This document shows, piece after piece, positions 1-6,305 of a stretch of 7,214 bases of DNA. This DNA is from an uncultured Cellvibrio sp. (GTDB taxonomy: Bacteria > Pseudomonadota > Gammaproteobacteria > Pseudomonadales > Cellvibrionaceae). A program made the position numbers and the translations under genes. The DNA lies in NCBI GenBank assembly GCA_946886255.1, contig CAMPIG010000246.1, positions 1 to 7,214 on the forward strand. The letters are read 5' to 3'. Each line of letters begins with the position of its first letter. Within the stretch, counting starts at the first letter, position 1. The notes beneath the pieces were generated by a model. It ran no database searches, was not told the origin of the DNA, and saw nothing but the letters and a program-made list of their open reading frames with translations.

Positions 1-1559
1 ACGGCAGAATGGCTTGTACTGCTGGCGTTTGTTGTGAGTTGCCGCCACCACCATTGGATTAATTCTACCAAGGTGCGAATACCATTAAGATCTTTGGCTT
101 CTGCCTGCCCGATACCGGGCCATTGTGTGGGCTGTTTTACATTGAGCGTATCCAGTTCAGCCGCTTCCGCCCACTGCAAACGAATAGAGGGCGATATCTT
201 ACGCAATTCTTTCAGCAACGAATGCGTGGCCTGGTCCAGTTTGTTACGCTGGGTTTCGGCCAACCCACGCAGCCGGTGTGGCGGCCCGTTCAATAAATCT
301 TCCAGCGATAACAATTGGGTGGCATTGCGTTGGTATTCAACGATGGATGGACTGGGAATAAACACCTTGTGCAACATATCACTCATTAACATCTGGTTTT
401 GATTGCGCAAGCGACCCAGCTTTACCGAGATCATTTTGTTGTCGGCCTGGTGGTTTTGGTTGATGCGATAACCCAGGCGCGCCTGTCGCACACCCAGCAT
501 ACGTTGCAATTGAGGCCGAGTTGGCAGCAGTGTGTAATGGTTGTGCAGACTCACCCAATCACTCATGGGAATATCCAGCACAGCCTCCATAAATATCTGT
601 AGATCTTCAGGCAGATCAACGTCTTCCAGCGGGTAACCAGGCACCAGGTCATCCAGACTGCCGTGGCGTAGGGGCAAAGGGTTTACCGGACGTAAATTAA
701 TCGGTGTTTCGCGGACGCGGGCGTAGAACAAACCTTTGTGATTATTAAGGATACGAGCGCGCTCAGCGTATGATTTTTCAACATCGGCCCAGTTTTCCGC
801 GACCAGCAGGCGCGCTACTTGATAATCTCCTTCGCTGCGGATTCGTTGTCGGTTGAGATTAGCGAGCGTCTGATGGTGTTGGGGAATTTCGGTTTCTACT
901 TTACCCAAAGCGGTGCGTTTTTCCACCAGGATTTTTTGTTGGAATTTGTGCAAGCTGACCAGTTCGCGACGCAGCCGCTCTATCAGCAGAATATCTTGGC
1001 GGATGATCTTCCCTGTTGAAAATAAAGCAGGGTGATAAAGAGTTTTTTTCCCCTCCTCGGGCGCTGGCAGATCTTCTTCAGGTTTATCAAGGGAAGTTAA
1101 GGTATCAAACCTACTCCATCCTTTACCTGTCATTCCTCCAGCGCGTTTTACAAATTCATAGTTTTCGAAATTGTGTTCTTTGTAAATCCAATGATTTTTG
1201 ATCTCATCGAGATATCGTTTGACGCGCCCTACCAAAAAATTCTCATTGGTTCTATCGAACTCTACCCGGAGATCAGTGATTTCATCTTTTGCATTAAAAA
1301 AAGCAATATCAGCAAAATCAATATGGGCGATGGTCCCAAATTTTTTACTTGGCTTCTCAAAAACCTCTCCCTCATAAAGTCTGTCTGTATAGGGCTGCCT
1401 GCTATTTATGAGCCCGATATAATCATTAAGATTCGTTTTGTTAACAAACTGGTAGTTCTGCTCCTTCTGGATTATTTCTTTAGAAACTATCATTGTGGTG
1501 GACTCAGTCTGCTCCTTGATTGCACCAAGCAGTATATTGTTTTTTCTCTTTATTGCCAT
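1..1559 (-). CDS. Large unrecognised protein D (at least 519 aa), 3' end beyond window edge
   Basis: Translating the minus strand from the ATG at 1559 gives 519 complete codons without a stop, to the left edge. The start is fixed by AGGAGGGG at 1571-1564, which overlaps the stop of the preceding gene and sits 6 bases from the ATG. Residues 1-180 are Lys/Asn/Ile-rich (MAIKRKNNILLGAIKEQ start, no signal peptide) and AT-rich in DNA. Residues about 187-270 are strongly helical and charged (LIERLRREL, KILVEKRTALGKVETEI), probably a coiled coil or helical hairpin. Residues 300-350 contain a Pro/acidic segment (VPGYPLEDVDLPEDL) and the stretch DIPMSDW. Residues 478-500 (TQWPGIGQAEAKDLNGIRTL) resemble a helix-hairpin-helix pattern, followed by a WWW cluster (503-505). 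I do not recognise the family, and the shared A/B/C module is not evident. Its place at the end of the run suggests a part or cargo of the same particle; that is inference. Confidence 0.8.
   Translation of the reverse strand, partial: MAIKRKNNILLGAIKEQTESTTMIVSKEIIQKEQNYQFVNKTNLNDYIGLINSRQPYTDRLYEGEVFEKPSKKFGTIAHIDFADIAFFNAKDEITDLRVEFDRTNENFLVGRVKRYLDEIKNHWIYKEHNFENYEFVKRAGGMTGKGWSRFDTLTSLDKPEEDLPAPEEGKKTLYHPALFSTGKIIRQDILLIERLRRELVSLHKFQQKILVEKRTALGKVETEIPQHHQTLANLNRQRIRSEGDYQVARLLVAENWADVEKSYAERARILNNHKGLFYARVRETPINLRPVNPLPLRHGSLDDLVPGYPLEDVDLPEDLQIFMEAVLDIPMSDWVSLHNHYTLLPTRPQLQRMLGVRQARLGYRINQNHQADNKMISVKLGRLRNQNQMLMSDMLHKVFIPSPSIVEYQRNATQLLSLEDLLNGPPHRLRGLAETQRNKLDQATHSLLKELRKISPSIRLQWAEAAELDTLNVKQPTQWPGIGQAEAKDLNGIRTLVELIQWWWRQLTTNASSTSHSA
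1020..1559 (-). other. AT-rich 5' segment of gene D with foreign codon use
   Basis: Individual 60-base lines here are mostly about 30-42 % GC by hand count, against about 47-58 % in lines sampled just downstream in the same gene. Of nine arginine codons in the first 180 residues, five are AGA or AGG. Of 30 arginine codons I counted in residues 181-519, none is. The change falls near residue 180 without breaking the frame. This suggests a swapped or acquired N-terminal domain. Confidence 0.65.
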
Positions 1560-1563
1560 GACA

Positions 1564-1571
1564 CCCCTCCT
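1564..1571 (-). promoter_or_regulatory. Strong ribosome-binding site for protein D
   Basis: AGGAGGGG on the minus strand, with its AGGAGG core 6 bases before the ATG at 1559. It overlaps the TAG stop (1572-1570) of protein C, so translation of the two is likely coupled. This site decides the start of a gene that otherwise runs off the window. Confidence 0.85.
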
Positions 1572-3336
1572 ACTGAGGTTTAGGCTCGCTATCTTTCACA
1601 ATAGATTGATAATTAACACTATCACTCCAACGCATAAGATTAAGACCGCTACCATCACCGATAACACCGCTGGCAAGTCCGGCAAAGGAGACAGTAATCG
1701 AATCCAGTTGTTGACGCTGGAGCAGCAGGAAGTCGCTGACTTCATCAATTAGTTCCGCGCTCCGGCTCAGAAAACCTTCAATGGTTTGTATTTCATAGAG
1801 CAAGTTTTCCCGCTGCCGGTAAAGGCCATCATTAACGTCTTGTTGTACGGGGAATTCCGGCTCCGGCGACGAGGAGAAAAGCTCGTCCCAGTTTTCATCG
1901 GATAATCGCGCACTGATAGCGCTGTAGGGACGCGGCAAGGTTTCCGATTCTTGCATCTGCAAACGTCGCTGGGATACCAGTTCTGAAAAATAACTGAAAG
2001 TAGCTTGCGGAGCCGGTTGACTGACAGGTAAGCCGGCGAGTTTGCGCTCTTGATCCTCTAAATCAAAATAATCGTTAACGGGGCCGGCAACTTTGTAAAT
2101 CTGTTTAAGCACCGATACCTTATCTTCTTCGGTAAAATCGCTCGGGGTCTGGGTGATGTTTCCATACAACAAAAAATACTCAATAGCCCAGGCGTTGTAA
2201 TCGGAGGCCGCTTGTACATAGCGCTCGTGCAGCTCACCGAGCAGTGCCATATCAATATCCGGCAGGTCCAGCAAATCAGCGCGGTAATCATCTGGCTCCA
2301 CAGCGACCATGATGCGGATACGGTCCTGTTGGTTGTGCACCAGATCAACCACACCGCGATGTAATTCATGCTGGATAACACCCTCGACACTGTTAGCCGG
2401 CACCGCAACCAATTCCATTTGTAAATCGCGGGGATCGAAATGTAAAACCGGTCGCTGCCAGAGATTGCTGTCGTCTTCACTTTCACGACCGGCGATATCG
2501 GTGATTAAACCACGCGGAAAAGGACCGGCAGCAGGCAGATAGTCAACGCCGATAATAGTGGCCAGGTCTTCCAGTGTTTCCCCGTCCGCATGCTCATGAC
2601 GCAGTTGGCTTTGCAAAAACTGCCAGTAACTCAAGATGTTCTGGTAAACATTATCCCCTTCTGCATCGAAGCGCCCTACCCGCTCTTCCACCCATTGCAA
2701 CTGGTCGTCGACAATCTTGAGCAGGCAGACAGGCACCGCACCGGTGTCAGGATCAAAAGGCGATTCGGACAGCGACCGCACCAATACGCGCATGGCCGCG
2801 CGATTTTTTTCCATGGCCATCCAGGATGCTGCCTTGGATATAAAATGTAAATCCAGGGTTGCAAAGGTTTCCAAACGGCTGTCGCGCAACGGATTGGGTT
2901 CGGTGCGTGAACAGGGATCAGCACCTTCGCTCTCATCGAGCAGCGCAACCTGGCGTTTTACAGTCAGGAAATAATATCCCTCGACCGGCACAGCTTCTTG
3001 ATCTTCAGGCGTAATACGATTTTTGTATTCATCAATCAGCGAATTCCAGTCGAGACGAATGGGAAAATTAACGTGCACGGCGCGACCATCACCACCGACC
3101 CCAAGGCCGGGGCGAACGTTGATATCAATACTCTCGTCAGTCTCGGTGATGCTCACATCAAGGCCATAGACGATGCCCGGCGGTGCACTGCGCAGTAAAT
3201 CCTCGCAACGTTCGTCGACGTATTGCTGCATCAGATCAAATTCCTGCTCCGACAGATAACGCCCGGCAAAATAATGCAGACGACGGGTATTGTTATCGGC
3301 GATGATGTTATGCAACTGCAAGCGCTTGGTTTCCAT
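1570..3336 (-). CDS. Module protein C (588 aa), phage-tail cluster paralogue of B
   Basis: The start is the ATG at 3336, with GGAG at 3346-3343 and 6-base spacing. A TTG 18 bases upstream is in frame but lies within the ribosome-site region and has no site of its own. Residues 21-85 carry the shared module: HYFAGRYL, Q37-x-Y39-x-DER, GIVYGLDV (54-61) and RPGLGVGGDGR (75-85). From Y22 to V61 it aligns with B without gaps, with 17 identities in 41 positions by my count. A later block is also parallel to B: QWVEERVG (214-221), a helix, YLPAAGPFPRG (266-276), HFDPRDLQMEL (299-309), DRIRIMVAVEPDD (338-350). After that it diverges into helical sequence, including a long helix pair at about 505-545 and a Gly-rich GVIGDGSGLNLMRW end (557-570). 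No coiled coil comparable to B, no signal peptide, no catalytic motif recognised. A structural role in the same particle is inferred from the paralogy. Confidence 0.85.
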   Translation of the reverse strand: METKRLQLHNIIADNNTRRLHYFAGRYLSEQEFDLMQQYVDERCEDLLRSAPPGIVYGLDVSITETDESIDINVRPGLGVGGDGRAVHVNFPIRLDWNSLIDEYKNRITPEDQEAVPVEGYYFLTVKRQVALLDESEGADPCSRTEPNPLRDSRLETFATLDLHFISKAASWMAMEKNRAAMRVLVRSLSESPFDPDTGAVPVCLLKIVDDQLQWVEERVGRFDAEGDNVYQNILSYWQFLQSQLRHEHADGETLEDLATIIGVDYLPAAGPFPRGLITDIAGRESEDDSNLWQRPVLHFDPRDLQMELVAVPANSVEGVIQHELHRGVVDLVHNQQDRIRIMVAVEPDDYRADLLDLPDIDMALLGELHERYVQAASDYNAWAIEYFLLYGNITQTPSDFTEEDKVSVLKQIYKVAGPVNDYFDLEDQERKLAGLPVSQPAPQATFSYFSELVSQRRLQMQESETLPRPYSAISARLSDENWDELFSSSPEPEFPVQQDVNDGLYRQRENLLYEIQTIEGFLSRSAELIDEVSDFLLLQRQQLDSITVSFAGLASGVIGDGSGLNLMRWSDSVNYQSIVKDSEPKPQ

Positions 3337-3342
3337 AATGCA

Positions 3343-3346
3343 CTCC
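3343..3346 (-). promoter_or_regulatory. Ribosome-binding site for protein C, decides ATG 3336
   Basis: GGAG on the minus strand, 6 bases before the ATG at 3336. The in-frame TTG at 3354 lies upstream of this site and has no good site of its own, so the ATG is the better start. Confidence 0.75.
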
Positions 3347-3357
3347 AACGACAAAAG

Positions 3358-5373
3358 CTATTCTGATTCGGCCAGTTTCTTCCACTGGTCAATAATCTTT
3401 TCATCCAACTTGAATTGCTCGCCGGTCTTCGCCATCAATTGCGGCAAGCTGGTATCGGGATTTTTCTCGAATAAAGTCAATAAATCAGGCAATTGTTTTT
3501 GGTTCGCCACACTGGCAAGCGTTGGCCAGTTCAATGCATCGTAGCGCGCAGGCATCACCAACAGGGCATCAACAATCACTGCCAGGGTTCGTGGGCTATC
3601 CGCAAAATTTTCGTGGAGTTCCTGCGCCGCTTTTCTGGCTGTATCGTCGTTCACGGGGCGGCGTTTAAGGATCTCTTCAATGGACATTGGTTGGCCGCCA
3701 TTACCGGATTCCAATTCCTTGATCCGTTGTTCGGCTTCTGCCAGTTTCTTTTCAAGAACATCCTGTTCGTCCAGGATTTTTTTATTTTCTTCTTCCAGCT
3801 CGCTGATTCTTTCACGCAGACCGGCCGTTTGATCGTCGCCGCTTTCCGCTGCCTCCAGGGCTTCTTCAAGCTCCTCAATCTGTTCGTTAAGATCGTCGAT
3901 CAGGGCCTTGGCTTCGTCGAGGCGTTCATCCGGCGTTCGATTCAGTTCCAGCAGCAGGGCTTCATTGTCCTCCTCCAATTCATCGATACGTGCTTCCAGT
4001 TCCTCCACATCCTGCGGTAATTCAACATTAATATCGGGTAAGTCTTCGTAGCGTCCCGCCGCCAGAACGATAGCGCTGACCTGTGTCTCTGCGACGCGCG
4101 TTGGCCGTCGTACATAAAAAATATTCTTGTCGCCGGCCCAGAGCGCATTCCAGATTGCCGAATCAGTATTTTCCTCGTGCGTACTTTCTCCGTACGCGCG
4201 CAAGGCATAATCGTCCAGATGGGGTGGGTGTAAAAATTCAGGCTCACTTTCACTTTCCGACAGTGCCCGCGTATGCTGGAGTTGCCGCGCCCGCAAAGAG
4301 AATTCATGATCGCTAAGTGGTACCAGGATGACGATATCCACGTCGGTATCTTTTTGCAGGTCTATCGGTTCCAGTGCTTTACTTTGTTCAACAATGGCAT
4401 TGATGTCGTCGAGTCGGGCGGGCGCAATGCTGACTTCAAAACCTTCAGGAAAGTAACCCTGATAACCATTGACGGGATCGACACAACGTTTGGGGATTGA
4501 GCCAAAAGGCGGCATCAAATCAAAATAATGCGCAGCGGGAAAAGGATCTTCGCGAGTGCTTTGCTGGCGCAGCTTTAATACATCCTGCAAAAGTTCCTCG
4601 TAGTGGTAGAACAAATCCATTTGCAGGTTGTAGCGCGACTGGGCCGGGCGATGTTGACGACGCAACAGGCCGCGATCCAGCCATTGTGGCTTTCCGTTCT
4701 CTATCGCCAGCAATCCCAAGGCTATGCCATTCTCGGACAACTCCAGCGGTTGGGTGCGCTGCGTCATAATAAAATCCCGCACCAATGCCGCACGCGATAC
4801 CACCGAACTGTGCAAACGCTGGCCCGAAGATTTGGTTGAATAAACGTAGCGCGTTGGCAATGCCTGCAAGGTCAGGACCACGCCTTCAGCGTAAAAATTA
4901 AAATGAAAACCGCGTTCCGCCTCCAGGTCGCGTGGATAAATTTCAGCGCTGCCCTCACCCTTCTCCGCATACTCCAACACCACGGCATATAACCCTCGCT
5001 CCAGATAACGGAAGCCAGGATTTAGCTCGGCCATTTTTGCCGGATCGTAAAGATTGATTTCAAGGGTCTCTTTTTCCAGTTCCAGGATTCGGCCTGAAGG
5101 TGCTATCGCTAGCCCTGGTGTAACGAGTAGCGCTCCTTCGTCGGTCAGCTGTACATCCAGACCCCGGACAATACCCTGCCCTATGACCCGGCCAGCTTCG
5201 CGCAGACGTTCATCCAGATAAAATTGATCGCGAATCAAATCCGAGGCTTTCAGTAAGCGGCCATCGTAATAATTCGTGCGCGATAGCTTGGGATCGATGC
5301 TGGAAATATTGCGCGCTTTATCTTCAGCCAGCGCAAAATTTACCGGATTAAAGGGGCTTTGAAAAAAACTCAT
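3358..5373 (-). CDS. Module protein B (671 aa) with acidic coiled coil, phage-tail cluster
   Basis: I place the start at the ATG at 5373, not the upstream GTG at 5400: AGGAG lies at 5386-5382 with 8-base spacing, and the ATG overlaps the upstream TGA (ATGA). Residues 34-100 hold the same module as protein A: NYYDGRLL, Q50-x-Y52, GIVRGLDV (67-74) and TPGLAIAPSGR (85-95). Residues about 230-360 share a second region with protein C (WLDRG, a helix, a Pro-rich turn, then YFPEGFEV and a DIVILVPL strand). A Ser/Glu-rich linker follows (372-379). Residues about 454-556 form a strongly acidic heptad coiled coil (for example EELEARIDELEEDN), and 563-671 is a separate helical domain. No signal peptide or membrane segment is seen. 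A filamentous or spacer role on the injection particle is an inference from the coiled coil and context. The C-terminal domain is not recognised. Confidence 0.85.
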   Translation of the reverse strand: MSFFQSPFNPVNFALAEDKARNISSIDPKLSRTNYYDGRLLKASDLIRDQFYLDERLREAGRVIGQGIVRGLDVQLTDEGALLVTPGLAIAPSGRILELEKETLEINLYDPAKMAELNPGFRYLERGLYAVVLEYAEKGEGSAEIYPRDLEAERGFHFNFYAEGVVLTLQALPTRYVYSTKSSGQRLHSSVVSRAALVRDFIMTQRTQPLELSENGIALGLLAIENGKPQWLDRGLLRRQHRPAQSRYNLQMDLFYHYEELLQDVLKLRQQSTREDPFPAAHYFDLMPPFGSIPKRCVDPVNGYQGYFPEGFEVSIAPARLDDINAIVEQSKALEPIDLQKDTDVDIVILVPLSDHEFSLRARQLQHTRALSESESEPEFLHPPHLDDYALRAYGESTHEENTDSAIWNALWAGDKNIFYVRRPTRVAETQVSAIVLAAGRYEDLPDINVELPQDVEELEARIDELEEDNEALLLELNRTPDERLDEAKALIDDLNEQIEELEEALEAAESGDDQTAGLRERISELEEENKKILDEQDVLEKKLAEAEQRIKELESGNGGQPMSIEEILKRRPVNDDTARKAAQELHENFADSPRTLAVIVDALLVMPARYDALNWPTLASVANQKQLPDLLTLFEKNPDTSLPQLMAKTGEQFKLDEKIIDQWKKLAESE
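3706..4014 (-). other. Acidic coiled-coil segment of protein B
   Basis: Encodes residues about 454-556 of protein B: repeated Leu/Ile at heptad spacing with dense Glu/Asp, interrupted near 479 (RTPDER) and near 511 (SGDDQT). The two breaks suggest three helical stretches. A long rod, a dimerisation zipper or a folded-back helical hairpin would all fit. Confidence 0.75.
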
Positions 5374-6305
5374 GACGTAGGCTCCTGTCTGCTCAACCAC
5401 GCCAGCTGATTTGCCGTGCTGACGAAAGGACGCACAAGGTTGTTAACGGTAATGCGTGCGGGATCGATATCGGGCCGTAAATCGGCAGTCAGTGGAACCC
5501 GCACCTGGGCGAGCAAGGTCCGCGACAAATCCTCGATGTCGCCATCGATTTCGAGCGCGCGATTGGATGCTGGAACGGCGTAGATCAAACGGCTTTTATC
5601 GGCATAAAATTTTTCTTCCACTTCGCCGGCTGCTTCCTTAAATGCGGTTTCCGTTGGTGTAAGGTCCGTTTCCGGATCAACCGTTTCCAGATTCAGGCCT
5701 CGCCAGGGATTTTCGGTAACAGAAGGTGTAGGCCCGGGAATAATTTCCAGGAGCATGCTATCGCGCGCGCGGCTGGGTTGTACCGGATCAGTTCCTGCGT
5801 TGATCTTGCGTGCCAGCACGGGTTGCAAACCGGTTGCGCAAGCGTGGTAGCGCATGGTGATCAACAAACTCAGGACGGTATCGCCTTCGATAAAACCATC
5901 ACTCAATAATTGATTGCCGTCGGGTTGTTCAAGTTGTGCGTTAAGCCAATCGCGCAGGTTGACGCAATAGGGCTCAAAGCTCATGACTTCGCGCCCCAAC
6001 CCATCAATGCCAATACCGGGGCTAACAATCAGACGCACACTGATATTGCCCGGCTCTTCATTGGGCTCTGGCGGTTCTTCCGGTTCGGTACCCTCTGGTG
6101 GGTCCAGCTTAACCGCAAAACCCACCAGGGTTCCCGCACCATGAAACCAATAATTATGGCGATTGATACGCAAGCGATGGTATGCCTGCTCGGCACGCGT
6201 GGCATCGATGCCTAACAACATACCCGCTTCAAAATTCACGCGCTCCAGCGGTGTGTGAAAGTCGGCATCCTGTTGCAGGTGTTCTTCAAGTGTGAATTGA
6301 CTCAT
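5370..6305 (-). CDS. Phage-tail-cluster module protein A (311 aa), function unknown
   Basis: The ATG at 6305 is preceded by GGAG (6316-6313, 7-base spacing) and overlaps the upstream stop as ATGA. The protein begins with a short leader, then a module: FEAGMLL (residues 25-31), EQ-x-YHR (39-44), HGAG (55-58), VGFAV (61-65) and SPGIGIDGLGRE (95-106). This pattern recalls the unnamed proteins in eCIS and phage-tail-like operons that carry 'G.LL...D...EQ.YHR...HG.GVV.GL.V...V.PG.AID..GRE'. A Pro/Glu-rich loop (residues 68-87) sits between two predicted strands of the module. The second half has a strand-rich stretch (VLSLLITMRYHAC, 144-156), an RARDSMLLEI segment (179-188), and ends without the long extension of its neighbours. 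No signal peptide or membrane helix is visible. By position directly after the tail protein it is probably a baseplate-associated structural component; no enzymatic motif is seen. Confidence 0.8.
   Translation of the reverse strand: MSQFTLEEHLQQDADFHTPLERVNFEAGMLLGIDATRAEQAYHRLRINRHNYWFHGAGTLVGFAVKLDPPEGTEPEEPPEPNEEPGNISVRLIVSPGIGIDGLGREVMSFEPYCVNLRDWLNAQLEQPDGNQLLSDGFIEGDTVLSLLITMRYHACATGLQPVLARKINAGTDPVQPSRARDSMLLEIIPGPTPSVTENPWRGLNLETVDPETDLTPTETAFKEAAGEVEEKFYADKSRLIYAVPASNRALEIDGDIEDLSRTLLAQVRVPLTADLRPDIDPARITVNNLVRPFVSTANQLAWLSRQEPTS
5382..5386 (-). promoter_or_regulatory. Ribosome-binding site for protein B, decides ATG 5373
   Basis: AGGAG on the minus strand, 8 bases before the ATG at 5373. 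It lies inside the last codons of protein A and supports the ATGA-coupled start over the GTG at 5400. Confidence 0.8.

Noticed and set aside
34..402. Plus-strand open frame of 122 codons
   Set aside because: It lies wholly antisense to gene D, whose frame is continuous with a strong ribosome site; the plus-strand product has no recognisable motif.
1020..1559. AT-rich stretch as an insertion-sequence remnant
   Set aside because: No inverted repeats, target duplications or transposase-like sequence were seen, and the reading frame is continuous through it.
1173..1583. Plus-strand open frame of 136 codons, rich in Ile/Leu and looking membrane-like
   Set aside because: It is antisense to the AT-rich start of gene D, and hydrophobic residues arise from the complement of Lys/Asn/Glu-rich codons. 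No ribosome site was seen to support it.
3493..4020. Plus-strand open frame of 175 codons
   Set aside because: It is the complement of the coiled-coil region of protein B. Glu/Leu-rich coding readily leaves the opposite strand open, giving the Phe/Leu/Gln-rich product seen.
3942..4307. Second minus-strand frame of 121 codons inside gene B
   Set aside because: It is out of frame with B, rich in Arg/Trp/Cys, and has no motif; a frame shadow.
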